Counted from the stretch's first letter, positions 40,428-50,935 are shown. The stretch: 64,000 nucleotides of DNA from IMCC26256 sp046074845 (GCA_046074845.1 JBJTOY010000062.1:3550-67549); one strand, 5' to 3'. The notes: generated from the letters alone by a model not told the origin. Numbers and translations are program-made.

Positions 40428-41150
40428 ATGGCCGGGCTGTACCGCGACGAGGGTGTGGTCCTGCGCACGGTCAAGCTCGGCGAGGCGGACCGGATCGTCA
40501 CGCTGTTCCTCGCCGAGCACGGCAAGGTCCGGGCCGTGGCCAAGGGTGTGCGGCGGAGTGGCAGCCGGTTCGGGGCCCGCCTCGAACCGCCGACGAACCT
40601 CGCCGTGCAGTGCTACCGCGGCCGTGACCTCGACGTCGTCACCCAGGTCGAGGTCATCGACGTCCTGCGGGGCATCCGGGAGGACTACACGAACCTCACC
40701 CGGGCCGCCGCCATCCTCGAGGTCGTCGACCAACTGTCCCCGGACCGCGAGCCGAACCCCGCCCTGCACCGCATGCTCGTCGGCGCGCTGCGCACGCTCG
40801 ATGCGACGCCGTCGCCGATGATCACGCCGGCGTTCTTCTGGAAGGCGCTGTCGCTCGAGGGGTTCCGCCCGTTCCTCGAGGCCTGCGTGCGCTGTGGCGA
40901 ACCGGCCCCGGAGTACCCGGCGATCGACCTCGCCGAGGGCGGCGTGCTGTGCGCGGGGTGCGGGCGCGTCGGCGGCACGCGCATCACGCCCGAGGGTCTC
41001 GCCCTGCTGGATCTGCTGGTCTCCGGCGGGTTGCACCGGGCGATGGCCGAGCCCCCGGCGCCGGAGGTCATCGCCGAGGTCGAACGCCTCGGCATCGCCG
41101 CACTCGAACACCACTCGGAGCGCCGACTCCGCAGTGCCGCCCTGCTGTAG
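40428..41150 (+). CDS. recO: DNA repair protein RecO
   Basis: RecO helps RecR load RecA at gaps and anneals single strands. The 240-residue protein has an N-terminal OB fold (YRDEGVVLRTVKLGEADRIV and AVAKGVRRSGSRFGARLEP) and a helical domain. The zinc site is made by CVRCGE and CAGCGR. The length is typical. An upstream in-frame extension to 40260 would run through uppS and is rejected. Confidence 0.94.
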   Translation: MAGLYRDEGVVLRTVKLGEADRIVTLFLAEHGKVRAVAKGVRRSGSRFGARLEPPTNLAVQCYRGRDLDVVTQVEVIDVLRGIREDYTNLTRAAAILEVVDQLSPDREPNPALHRMLVGALRTLDATPSPMITPAFFWKALSLEGFRPFLEACVRCGEPAPEYPAIDLAEGGVLCAGCGRVGGTRITPEGLALLDLLVSGGLHRAMAEPPAPEVIAEVERLGIAALEHHSERRLRSAALL

Positions 41151-41183
41151 CGGCCGGGGTACGGGCGGACCGGCCGGCTTCAC

Positions 41184-41189
41184 TAGCCT
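41184..41189 (+). promoter_or_regulatory. -10 box TAGCCT, leaderless start of glyS
   Basis: TAGCCT lies 9 nt before ATG 41199. A GTG at 41190 directly abuts the hexamer and is therefore unlikely to be the start. Confidence 0.5.
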
Positions 41190-41198
41190 GTGCCGACC

Positions 41199-42527
<1,329 letters not shown>

Positions 42528-42528
42528 C

Positions 42529-43569
42529 ATGGACCACTACGAACTGCTCGGGGTCGCGCCGGACGCGTCCAAGGACGTGATCCGCGACGCCTACCGGACC
42601 CGGCTCGACGCCCTCAGCGCAGCCGACGAGGGCGCCAAGGACGAGCAGCGCGCGGCGAACCGGGCCGAGCGGGCCCGGCTCAACGACGCATGGAACGTGC
42701 TCTCCGACCCGTCGCAGCGGGCTCGCTACGACGAGTCGCGCGCGGAGGTCGATGACGATGTGGTGACCCCCGACGTCGTGGTCGCCGCGCCGACGCCCCC
42801 GCCGGCGGGCGCCACCCGCGTGGTCGGGGGTGGACCGCTGTCCCAGCGATCCCGACGCCCGGTGATCCCGTTGCCCGCGGGCACGTCGCTCGCCGACACC
42901 CGGCCGCGTGTCCTCGGCATGGTCTTCGACCTGACCGTGATCATCCTCCTCGTCTTCGTCTGCCAGATCGGCGGCCAGCGCATCATCGAGTCGCAGTACC
43001 CGGCCGAGACGGCGCGCATCGACGCGGCCCGGGAGGCTCGGGTCGACGCCTCGGAGGCCCTGTCCGAGGCCGAGGACGCGCGTCGGGCGGCCGAACGTGA
43101 TCTCGCCGGGGCCCGCGGGAGCGCGGCCAAGGCCGAGGCCCGGGCCGAACTCGCCGATGCGAAGGACGCCGAGCGCGCGGCCGAGCGGGCCGACGAGCGG
43201 GCCGCCGATTCGCTCGCCACCGCGCAGGAGGACCTCCGCGGTCCGGGCACGATGATCCTCGTGCTCAGCGCGCTCATCGGCCTCGTCTACCTCGTGCCGT
43301 CCACGGCGATCACCGGACGCACGCTCGGCATGCGCCTCCGGGGCACCAAGGTGGTCCGGGTCGACGGGTCGCCGGCCACCTGGGGTGCCGCCTTCGTGCG
43401 GTTCCTCATCCCGGTGGCGATCACGACGGCGCTCTTCTACTCCCTGCCCGGGCTGCTGCTGGGCCTCGGAGCCGTGCTGTTCTGGCTCTGGGACCCGAAC
43501 CGGCAGGGCCTCCACGACCGGCTGGCCCGGACGCTCGTCGTCGCCGCCCCGGTATCGAAGCGCCGCTGA
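42529..43569 (+). CDS. J-like domain protein fused to a split RDD membrane domain
   Basis: This is a 346-residue protein with three parts. Residues 1-67 form a J-like domain (MDHYELLGVAPDASKDVIRD, then LNDAWNVLSDPSQRARYDES) without the HPD tripeptide that activates DnaK. A Pro-rich linker follows. From residue 125 an RDD-type membrane domain begins (PRVLGMVFDLTVIILLVFV). It is interrupted by about 80 residues of Ala/Glu/Arg coiled coil (159-239) and resumes with GRTLGMRLRGTKVVRVDGSP and WDPNRQGLHDRLARTLVVAA. I know no named member with this layout. The ATG is 1 nt after the glyS stop, suggesting co-transcription. Confidence 0.8.
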   Translation: MDHYELLGVAPDASKDVIRDAYRTRLDALSAADEGAKDEQRAANRAERARLNDAWNVLSDPSQRARYDESRAEVDDDVVTPDVVVAAPTPPPAGATRVVGGGPLSQRSRRPVIPLPAGTSLADTRPRVLGMVFDLTVIILLVFVCQIGGQRIIESQYPAETARIDAAREARVDASEALSEAEDARRAAERDLAGARGSAAKAEARAELADAKDAERAAERADERAADSLATAQEDLRGPGTMILVLSALIGLVYLVPSTAITGRTLGMRLRGTKVVRVDGSPATWGAAFVRFLIPVAITTALFYSLPGLLLGLGAVLFWLWDPNRQGLHDRLARTLVVAAPVSKRR

Positions 43570-43583
43570 GCGCACGCTTCCTC

Positions 43584-43589
43584 TAACCT
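43584..43589 (+). promoter_or_regulatory. -10 box TAACCT of ppdK
   Basis: TAACCT would give a leader of about 30 nt holding GAGGA (43611-43615), upstream of ATG 43627. Confidence 0.45.
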
Positions 43590-43626
43590 TCCCCGTCTAC
43601 CCGAGACCGTGAGGATCCACGACACC

Positions 43627-46296
43627 ATGAAGTACGTCTACGCGTTCGCAGAGGGCTCGAAGGAGCAGAATTTACTCCTCGGTGGCAAGGGCGCGAACCT
43701 GGCCGAGATGACCAAGATGGGTCTCCCGGTACCCCCCGGCTTCACGATCACGACCGATGCGTGCAAGGCCTACATGGCCGGTGGCGACACCATTCCGGCG
43801 GGCCTCATGGACGAGGTGGCGGGCGCGCTCGGCGCGCTCGAGGCCGACATGGGCAAGCGGCTCGGCGACGCCGAGGACCCGCTCCTCGTCTCGGTGCGCT
43901 CCGGTGCGGCGTTCTCGATGCCGGGCATGATGGACACCGTCCTCAACCTCGGGCTCAACGACGCCTCGGTGCGTGGGCTCGCGAAGCAGACCGGCAACGA
44001 GCGGTTCGCGTTCGACTCCTACCGCCGCTTCGTGCAGATGTTCGGCAAGATCGTGCTCGACGTCCCGGCCGACCTCTTCGAGGAGGCACTCCACGACCTC
44101 ATGGAGGCCAAGGGCGTCGCGGTCGACACCGCGCTGAGCGCCGAGGACCTCGAGGGTCTCGTCACGACGTTCAAGGGCATCGTCAAGGCGCGGGCGGGCA
44201 TCGACTTCCCGGACACGCCGCAGGAGCAGCTCGCCCATGCGGTCGAGGCAGTGTTCCGCTCGTGGAACGGTCGCCGGGCCAAGGACTACCGCAAGATGGA
44301 GGGCATCGCCGACGACCTCGGCACCGCCGTGAACGTCCAGACCATGGTGTTCGGGAACAAGGGCGACGACTCCGGGACCGGCGTGGCATTCACCCGGAAC
44401 CCGTCCACGGGCGACAACGTGGGGTACGGCGACTTCCTCAAGAACGCCCAGGGCGAGGACGTCGTGGCCGGCATCCGGATCACCGAGCCGCTCGAGGCCA
44501 TGCGCAACGAGTTCCCCGAGTGCCGGGAGCAGTTGCTCGGGATCATGGACACCCTCGAGCAGCACTACCGCGACATGTGCGACATCGAGTTCACCATCGA
44601 GCAGGGTCGCCTCTTCATCCTCCAGACCCGGGTCGGGAAGCGGACCGCCCTGGCGGCGCTGCGCATGGCGGTGGAGATGGAGGCCGAGGGCATGATCGAC
44701 AAGCGGGAGGCCGTCCTGCGGGTCCAGCCGGCCCAGCTCGACCAGCTGCTCCACCCGCAGTTCGACCCGAACGCGTCCTACGTGTCGCTCGCCAAGGGCC
44801 TCAACGCGTCCCCGGGTGCGGCGGTCGGCCGGGTGTACTTCACCGCGGACGACGCCGAGGCGGCGGCCGCGGCGGGCGAGCGCGTCATCCTCGTGCGCCC
44901 CGAGACCTCGCCGGACGACCTCCACGGCATGATCGCCGCCGAGGGCATCCTCACCTCCCGCGGCGGGCTCGTGAGCCACGCGGCGGTGGTGGCCCGCGGC
45001 ATGGGCAAGCCGGCGATCTGCGGCGCCGATGCACTCCAGATCGACCTCGGACGCAAGGCCTTCGTGGTGGCCCAGCCCGGGGCCGACGGCACGCCGGCGC
45101 AGACCACGGTGCGCGAGGGCGACCTCATCTCCATCAACGGCACCACCGGCGAGGTCGTCGTCGGCGAGGTGGCCGTCGTCACGCCGGAGCCGAGCGGTCC
45201 GTTCGGGATCGTGCTCGGGTGGGCCGATGAGTTCCGCACGCTGAAGGTGCGCACGAACGCCGACCTCCCCGAGGACTGCGAGAAGGCCATCGAGTTCGGG
45301 GCCGAGGGCGTCGGGCTGTGTCGCACCGAGCACATGTTCCTCGGGGACCGGCTGCCGATCGTGCAGGCGATGATCCTCGCCGACTCGCCCGAGGCCGAGG
45401 CCTCGGCCATGGCGGCCCTGCTCGACCAGCAGCGCACCGACTTCGAGGGCATCCTCGAGGCCATGGACGGCAAGCCGGTGACGGTGCGTCTCCTCGACCC
45501 GCCGCTGCACGAGTTCCTCCCGCACCACGACGAACTCCAGGCCCGTCGGGCCGCCGCGTTCATCCGCGGATCGGCCGATCCCGAGGCCGAGCACCTCTGG
45601 GCGGCGGTGAAGCGCTGGGAGGAGTCGAACCCGATGCTCGGGATCCGCGGCTGCCGTCTCGGCATCCTCAAGCCCGCGCTGTACCGCATGCAGGTCCGCG
45701 CCCTCCTCGAGGCCGCCGTCACGCGCAAGCGGGCCGGCGGCGACCCGCAGGTCGAGATCATGGTGCCGCTCACCGTGATCCGCACCGAGATGGAGCTGCT
45801 CGACGGCTGGATCCGCACCGAGGCCGAGGCGGTGTTCGCCGAGCAGGGCGTGCGGGTCGACTACCTCGTCGGCACGATGGTCGAGACGCCCCGGGCCGCG
45901 ATCACGGCCGGCGAGATCGCCGAGACCGCCCAGTTCTTCTCCTTCGGCACGAACGACCTCACCCAGATGACGTTCGGCTTCAGCCGGGACGACGTCGAGG
46001 GCCGGATGATGCCGGTGTACCTCGAGGGCAAGATCCTCGGCGTCAGCCCGTTCGAGCAGCTCGACCGGACCGGCGTCGGCGAGCTCATCCGGTGGGCGAA
46101 GGAGAAGGGCCGCGCCGTGCGACCCGACCTCAAGCTCGGGATCTGCGGCGAGCACGGTGGTGACCCGACCTCGGTGCACTTCTGCCACGAGGTCGGTCTC
46201 GACTACGTGTCGGCCTCGCCGTACCGCGTGCCCCTGGCCCGCCTCGCCGCGGCCCACGCCGCACTCGAGGCGACCGGGCCCGGTACGACGGCCTGA
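43627..46296 (+). CDS. ppdK: Pyruvate, phosphate dikinase
   Basis: PPDK interconverts pyruvate, ATP and phosphate with PEP, AMP and pyrophosphate. The 889-residue protein has the N-terminal ATP-grasp domain (LLLGGKGANLAEMTKMGLPV, VSVRSGAAFSMPGMMDT). The phosphohistidine loop is GGLVSHAAVVARGMGKPAIC (His451), and a C-terminal PEP/pyruvate barrel follows. In that barrel GICGEHGGDP is present, but the segment usually YVSCSPFRVP reads YVSASPYRVP. The catalytic Cys (Cys831 in the Clostridium symbiosum enzyme) is therefore Ala863. Activity or direction may differ. A GTG at 43609 is a weaker start. Confidence 0.94.
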   Translation: MKYVYAFAEGSKEQNLLLGGKGANLAEMTKMGLPVPPGFTITTDACKAYMAGGDTIPAGLMDEVAGALGALEADMGKRLGDAEDPLLVSVRSGAAFSMPGMMDTVLNLGLNDASVRGLAKQTGNERFAFDSYRRFVQMFGKIVLDVPADLFEEALHDLMEAKGVAVDTALSAEDLEGLVTTFKGIVKARAGIDFPDTPQEQLAHAVEAVFRSWNGRRAKDYRKMEGIADDLGTAVNVQTMVFGNKGDDSGTGVAFTRNPSTGDNVGYGDFLKNAQGEDVVAGIRITEPLEAMRNEFPECREQLLGIMDTLEQHYRDMCDIEFTIEQGRLFILQTRVGKRTALAALRMAVEMEAEGMIDKREAVLRVQPAQLDQLLHPQFDPNASYVSLAKGLNASPGAAVGRVYFTADDAEAAAAAGERVILVRPETSPDDLHGMIAAEGILTSRGGLVSHAAVVARGMGKPAICGADALQIDLGRKAFVVAQPGADGTPAQTTVREGDLISINGTTGEVVVGEVAVVTPEPSGPFGIVLGWADEFRTLKVRTNADLPEDCEKAIEFGAEGVGLCRTEHMFLGDRLPIVQAMILADSPEAEASAMAALLDQQRTDFEGILEAMDGKPVTVRLLDPPLHEFLPHHDELQARRAAAFIRGSADPEAEHLWAAVKRWEESNPMLGIRGCRLGILKPALYRMQVRALLEAAVTRKRAGGDPQVEIMVPLTVIRTEMELLDGWIRTEAEAVFAEQGVRVDYLVGTMVETPRAAITAGEIAETAQFFSFGTNDLTQMTFGFSRDDVEGRMMPVYLEGKILGVSPFEQLDRTGVGELIRWAKEKGRAVRPDLKLGICGEHGGDPTSVHFCHEVGLDYVSASPYRVPLARLAAAHAALEATGPGTTA

Positions 46297-46331
46297 CCGC
46301 AGGGCGCGCCGAGCGCCGCACCGCACGACAC

Positions 46332-46365
46332 CGACGCCCCCGGAGCTCCTGCCCCGGGGGCGTCG
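46332..46365 (+). terminator. Strong hairpin after ppdK
   Basis: A perfect 12-bp stem (CGACGCCCCCGG, 46332-46343, with CCGGGGGCGTCG, 46354-46365) closes a 10-nt loop, 35 nt after the ppdK stop. There is no T-tract. Confidence 0.7.
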
Positions 46366-46379
46366 TCCGACCCCGTCGC

Positions 46380-46385
46380 TACCAT
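46380..46385 (+). promoter_or_regulatory. -10 box TACCAT, leaderless start of dgt
   Basis: TACCAT lies 8 nt before ATG 46394, just after the ppdK terminator. Confidence 0.5.
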
Positions 46386-46393
46386 CGGCCCCG

Positions 46394-47605
46394 ATGGACC
46401 AGCCGACCGACCCGCCCGAACCCGCACCTGGGTCCTCGTCCGGTTCCGCCGCGGGCGACGCACACCTCACCGAGCGCGCCCGGGCCTGGGCGGCCACGAT
46501 GCATGGCCACGACGAGGCGGGCGCGGTGGTGCTCGCGCACGCCGACTCCGGGGCGGCGATCGATCGGCCCGCGGCCGTCGGGCGTGCGGCCCGAGAGGAG
46601 GCCGAGGCCCGTTGGCTCGCCGGGGGTGCCACGCTGGCCGTCGGGGCCGGTCACCGGGCCCTCGCCGAGGAGCCCGATCCGGAACGCACCTGCTTCGAGC
46701 GCGACCGCGACCGGATCCTGCACCGGGCGACGGCCTTCCGGCGCCTCGCCGGCAAGACCCAGGTGTTCATCTTCCCGGAGGACCACCAGCGAACCCGCCT
46801 GACGCACGCGCTCGAGGTCGCCCAGGTCGCCACCGGCATCGCCCGGGCGGTGCGGCTCAACGTTGCGCTCGCCGAGGCGATCGCGCTCGGGCACGACTGC
46901 GGGCACGGCCCGTTCGGCCACGCGAGCGAGGACGCCTTCGGCCCGTACCTGCCGGGCGGCTACGACCATGCGGTCTGGGGCGCCGATGTCGTGCTCGCGC
47001 CGCTCAACCTCTGCGTCGAGACCCTCGACGGCATCCGCAACCACTCGTGGTCCCGGCCCGCACCGATGACCCCGGAGGGTGAGGTCGTGTCCTGGGCGGA
47101 CCGCATCGCTTACGTCTGCCACGACTTCGAGGATGCCGTGGACGCCGGCATCGTGACCCCGGCGATGCTCCCCGAGCTCGTCCGGGAGCGGTGCGGGTCC
47201 ACCCGGTCCCAGCAGTTGCACACCTTCATCGGTGCGGTGGTCGAGGCCGTGCGGACGACGGGCCGGATCAGCATGGCCGCCCCGGTGGCCGAGGCCCTCG
47301 CAGCCTTCCGGGCCTTCAACTACGAGCGCATCTACATGCGCCCGGCCTCGGTGGCCCAGGGGGATGCGGTCATCCGGCTCCTGAGGGCCCTCGTCGACTT
47401 CTACGCCGATCGCCCGAACGTCCTGCCCTTCGGCGAACTCGGAGCTCTCGGTCGGGCCGGGGTGGCGGCCGGGAGTGAGGACGCCGTGCGTGAGGCGGTC
47501 ACCTACGTGGCCGGGATGACCGATCGGTTCGCGTTCGCGCAGGCGCGGGCGCACCTCGGGTGGGACCCCGACGCCGTGCCGGCGGGGGTCGATCTCGGGC
47601 GCTGA
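46394..47605 (+). CDS. dgt: Deoxyguanosinetriphosphate triphosphohydrolase-like protein
   Basis: This HD-domain enzyme removes triphosphate from dNTPs. The 403-residue protein has a poorly conserved N-terminal extension of about 90 residues. Then come RDRDRILHRATAFRRLAGKT, RTRLTHALEVAQVATGIARA, the HD motif ALGHDCGHGPFGHASEDAF and SWADRIAYVCHDFEDAVDAG. These hold the metal ligands. In actinobacteria dgt commonly precedes dnaG and rpoD, as here. Confidence 0.93.
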   Translation: MDQPTDPPEPAPGSSSGSAAGDAHLTERARAWAATMHGHDEAGAVVLAHADSGAAIDRPAAVGRAAREEAEARWLAGGATLAVGAGHRALAEEPDPERTCFERDRDRILHRATAFRRLAGKTQVFIFPEDHQRTRLTHALEVAQVATGIARAVRLNVALAEAIALGHDCGHGPFGHASEDAFGPYLPGGYDHAVWGADVVLAPLNLCVETLDGIRNHSWSRPAPMTPEGEVVSWADRIAYVCHDFEDAVDAGIVTPAMLPELVRERCGSTRSQQLHTFIGAVVEAVRTTGRISMAAPVAEALAAFRAFNYERIYMRPASVAQGDAVIRLLRALVDFYADRPNVLPFGELGALGRAGVAAGSEDAVREAVTYVAGMTDRFAFAQARAHLGWDPDAVPAGVDLGR

Positions 47606-47681
47606 CGCGCGGATCCGTCACGTCCCCGACCCTTCCGTGCGCGTCGGTGGGGGTGCGGGAGCGGGGTGCCGACGATCGGCC

Positions 47682-47687
47682 TATCCT
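47682..47687 (+). promoter_or_regulatory. -10 box TATCCT, leaderless start of dnaG
   Basis: TATCCT lies 8 nt before ATG 47696. The in-frame GTG at 47666 is upstream of this box. Confidence 0.5.
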
Positions 47688-47695
47688 CCGAACCG

Positions 47696-49546
47696 ATGGG
47701 GATCGTCGCCGAGGACATCGCACGGGTTCGGGAATCGACCGACATCGTCGGGCTGATTTCCGAGCGTGTCGCGCTCAAGCGCGTCGGTCGCCGCTACCAG
47801 GGTCTCTGCCCGTTCCACAACGAGAAGAGCGCATCGTTCTCGGTGAACCCCGAACTCGGCGTGTACCACTGCTTCGGGTGTCAGGCGAGCGGGGACTCGA
47901 TCACCTTCCTGCGCGAACTCGACCACATCGACTTCATCGACGCGGTCGAGCGGCTCGCGGCGCGGGCCGGCATCACGCTCCGGTACGACGACGCGAAGGC
48001 GAACCAGGATCGTCAGAAGCGCAGTCGGCTCGTCGAGGCGATGCGGGCCGCGGTGGCGATCTACCACGATCGGCTCCTCACCTCGTCGGACGCCGGACCG
48101 GCCCGGGCCTACCTGCGGTCCCGTGGTTTCGATGGCGATGCGGCACGGCGGTTCGAGCTGGGCTGGGCGCCCGACGGCTACGACGTGCTCACCCGGGCCC
48201 TGCTCGATCAGAGGTTCTCCCGGGACGACCTCGCGGCGGTCGGCCTCACCTTCACGAACCGGGCCAACCGGATGCAGGACCAGTTCCGCAACCGGCTCAT
48301 GTTCCCGATCTTCGATCGTCAGGGCGATCCCGTGGGGTTCGGCGGCCGGACGCTCACCGGCGACGGTCCGAAGTACAAGAACTCGCCCGAGACGCCGCTG
48401 TACCACAAGAGCCGGATCCTCTACGGGCTCAACTGGGCGAAGGCGGAGGTGAGCGCGCGCGACGCGGTCGTGATCTGTGAGGGCTACACCGACGTGATGG
48501 CCTTCGCGCTCGCCGGCGTGCCGAACGCCGTCGCGACCTGTGGCACCGCACTCACCGAGGACCACGTGCAGGTGCTCAAGAACTTCACCCGCCACATCGT
48601 GCTCGCGTACGACGCGGACAACGCGGGTCAGACCGCAGCCGAGAAGTGGTACACGTGGGAGCAACGCTTCGAGATCGACGTGCGGGTCGCCGCGCTGCCG
48701 ACCGGGGGCGACCCGGCCGACCTCTTCAAGGCCGATCCCGACGCGCTCGGTCGCGCGGTCGACGGCGCGCGTTCGTTCATGCAGTTCAAGCTCGACCGTG
48801 TCCTCGGTGCGGCGGACCTCACCACGCCGGAGGGCCGGGCCCGGGCGGCGGAGGCCTCGGTGCGCGTGCTGCGCGAGCACACGAACGAACTCGTGCGCGA
48901 GGGCTACATCCAACAGGTGGCCGGCGTGACCGGCTTCGACCACTCCTGGTTCAAGGACGCGATCGCCCGACCGGCACCTCGGCGGGGCGAGGAGCCGGAG
49001 CCGACCACGGCCGAGCGTCCCGTGGTGCGGGTCGACCCGAGCGCCCGGGTGGACCGCCGTGAGATCGAGGCGCTTCGGTGGGCGATCCACGAGCCGGCCC
49101 AGGTGGCATCCTGGATCGACGTCTCCCTGTTCGGCGACCCGTTGGCCATCGAGGCCTTCGAGCTCCTCGCGGCCTCGGCCTCGTTCCACGAGGCCCTCAC
49201 CCAGGCCACGGGCCCGGTGCTGGCCCTCCTCGAGCAGTTGGCGGTGGAGGAGCCCGTCGTCGACGGCGAGCCGGAGACCCTCCACGCCCGGCTCGTGGTG
49301 AGCCTGGTGGAGCCGGCGGGGGAGCGCTGGCTGGCGGACCTGCTCCGGCGGGGGGACGAGCGGGCCATGGAGGTCAAGCCCCTGCTGGACCGCATCGCGC
49401 ACGCCCGGAACTCGGACTGGGCGGTGGGGGAGCAGGCGGCCCTTCAGTTGGTCGGGATGCTGGCCGATGCTCAGGCACCCGTCGACGACGGGTCCGCTCC
49501 GGCGGCCGAGCCGAACACCGAGGTGCCCGTGGGGTCCGAGGCATGA
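47696..49546 (+). CDS. dnaG: DNA primase
   Basis: DnaG makes RNA primers for replication. The 616-residue protein has the CHC2 zinc finger (GLCPFHNEKSASFSVNPELG, VYHCFGCQASGD), the catalytic core (FRNRLMFPIFDRQGDPVGFG) and the TOPRIM domain (VICEGYTDVMAFALAG, then VLAYDADNAGQTAAEKW). The C-terminal helicase-binding region is divergent. ATG 47696 gives the usual N-terminus MGIVAEDIARVRESTDIVG. The stop overlaps the rpoD start (ATGA), linking primase and sigma factor. Confidence 0.96.
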   Translation: MGIVAEDIARVRESTDIVGLISERVALKRVGRRYQGLCPFHNEKSASFSVNPELGVYHCFGCQASGDSITFLRELDHIDFIDAVERLAARAGITLRYDDAKANQDRQKRSRLVEAMRAAVAIYHDRLLTSSDAGPARAYLRSRGFDGDAARRFELGWAPDGYDVLTRALLDQRFSRDDLAAVGLTFTNRANRMQDQFRNRLMFPIFDRQGDPVGFGGRTLTGDGPKYKNSPETPLYHKSRILYGLNWAKAEVSARDAVVICEGYTDVMAFALAGVPNAVATCGTALTEDHVQVLKNFTRHIVLAYDADNAGQTAAEKWYTWEQRFEIDVRVAALPTGGDPADLFKADPDALGRAVDGARSFMQFKLDRVLGAADLTTPEGRARAAEASVRVLREHTNELVREGYIQQVAGVTGFDHSWFKDAIARPAPRRGEEPEPTTAERPVVRVDPSARVDRREIEALRWAIHEPAQVASWIDVSLFGDPLAIEAFELLAASASFHEALTQATGPVLALLEQLAVEEPVVDGEPETLHARLVVSLVEPAGERWLADLLRRGDERAMEVKPLLDRIAHARNSDWAVGEQAALQLVGMLADAQAPVDDGSAPAAEPNTEVPVGSEA

Positions 49547-50901
49547 CCGAGCACGAGGTCGAGCACACCGACGACGCCCGCCGTCGTCATCCCGCCGCGC
49601 CGGACCCCGGCGCGGCGCTGGTCGACGAGGCGATCCGCACGGCGAGCGCCGCCCCGGTCGTCGCGCCGACCGACGAGGCCGTCGACGCGCTGCTCTTCCG
49701 CGCGCGGGACAAGGACCGGCTCTACGTGACCACGGGCGAGATCTTCGCCGCGTTCCCGGGATTCGAGCCCTCCACCGACGAGCTCGCGGCGATCCACGCG
49801 CGGGTCGAGGCCGCCGGCATGCAGATCGTCGACGAGATCACGGACGAGTTGCAGCGCGAGGACGAGGCCAACCGCCGCAAGGGCGCGGAGCCTGCGCTGC
49901 CGGCGCGCAGCGCGGACGAACGGCGGATCCTGCGGCCCCGACGCAGCGCCGGCGGCGCCGACGGCGGTTCCTTCGACCCGGTCCGCATCTACCTGCGCGA
50001 GATCGGGCAGGTGCCGCTGCTCACCGCGCCCCAGGAGGTGCGCCTCGCCCAGCGCCTCGAGGCCGGGGTGCACGCCCGGGAGCGACTCGAGGCCGCGGCG
50101 GGCTTCGGCGTGCCCGACCTCCTCGATGACGAGGAGCGTGCCAGCCTCGAGGCGGTCGCCGCCGACGGGGCGCTCGCCCGACAGCAGCTCACCGAGGCGA
50201 ACCTCCGTCTCGTCGTCTCCATCGCCAAGCGGTACGTCGGACGCGGGATGGCCCTGCTCGACCTCGTGCAGGAGGGCAACATCGGCCTCATGCGTGCGGT
50301 CGAGAAGTTCGACTACACGAAGGGCTTCAAGTTCTCCACCTACGCGACGTGGTGGATCCGTCAGGCGATCACGCGCTCGATCGCGGATCAGGCCCGTACG
50401 ATCCGCATCCCGGTGCACATGGTCGAGACCATGAACAAGGTCCAGCGGATGCAGCGCCAGCTCCTCTCCGAACTCAACCGCGAGCCGACGCTCGAGGAGA
50501 TCGCCGAGAAGGTCGAGATGACGCCGGAGCGGGTCCAGGAGATCCTTCGGCTCGGCCAGGACCCGTTGTCGCTCGAGGCGCCGCTCGGTGAGGAGGACGG
50601 GTCCTCGATCGGGGACTTCGTGGCCGACCCGAACGCGGTCGCCCCGGCGGCGGCCGCGGATCTGGCCCAGCTGCAGGCCGACATCCGGGAGGCCCTCGAG
50701 GAGCTCAACCCGCGTGAGCGCGAGGTGGTGATGCTGCGCTTCGGCCTCGCCGACGGGCAGGTCCGCACCCTCGAGGAGGTGGGGAAGGCCTTCGGCGTGA
50801 CGCGGGAACGGATCCGTCAGATCGAGTCGAAGACGCTCGCGAAGTTGCGGCACCCGACCCGGCGCAGCGCACGCCTGCGCGAGTACCTGCCCGAACTCTG
50901 A
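49543..50901 (+). CDS. rpoD: Principal RNA polymerase sigma factor (SigA/RpoD)
   Basis: This is the housekeeping sigma factor that selects promoters. The 452-residue protein has a region 1.1-like N-terminus and region 1.2 (FDPVRIYLREIGQVPLLTAP). Region 2 carries the -10 recognition helix (FDYTKGFKFSTYATWWIRQA, ITRSIADQARTIRIPVHMVE). Region 3 and region 4 follow (LNPREREVVMLRFGLADGQV; TLEEVGKAFGVTRERIRQIE). It is presumably the factor that reads the TANNNT boxes seen throughout the window. Confidence 0.97.
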   Translation: MTEHEVEHTDDARRRHPAAPDPGAALVDEAIRTASAAPVVAPTDEAVDALLFRARDKDRLYVTTGEIFAAFPGFEPSTDELAAIHARVEAAGMQIVDEITDELQREDEANRRKGAEPALPARSADERRILRPRRSAGGADGGSFDPVRIYLREIGQVPLLTAPQEVRLAQRLEAGVHARERLEAAAGFGVPDLLDDEERASLEAVAADGALARQQLTEANLRLVVSIAKRYVGRGMALLDLVQEGNIGLMRAVEKFDYTKGFKFSTYATWWIRQAITRSIADQARTIRIPVHMVETMNKVQRMQRQLLSELNREPTLEEIAEKVEMTPERVQEILRLGQDPLSLEAPLGEEDGSSIGDFVADPNAVAPAAAADLAQLQADIREALEELNPREREVVMLRFGLADGQVRTLEEVGKAFGVTRERIRQIESKTLAKLRHPTRRSARLREYLPEL

Positions 50902-50906
50902 GCGGA

Positions 50907-50923
50907 GGGGCGCAGTCCGCCCC
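50907..50923. terminator. Hairpin between convergent rpoD and the YtxH-like gene
   Basis: GGGGCG (50907-50912) pairs with CGCCCC (50918-50923) around loop CAGTC. It is short but well placed. Confidence 0.4.
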
Positions 50924-50935
50924 GAACGATCGCGG

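Noticed and set aside
43609..43626. GTG 43609 as the ppdK start
   Set aside because: It would add six residues (MRIHDT) not typical of PPDK and place the GAGGA ribosome binding site inside the coding region.
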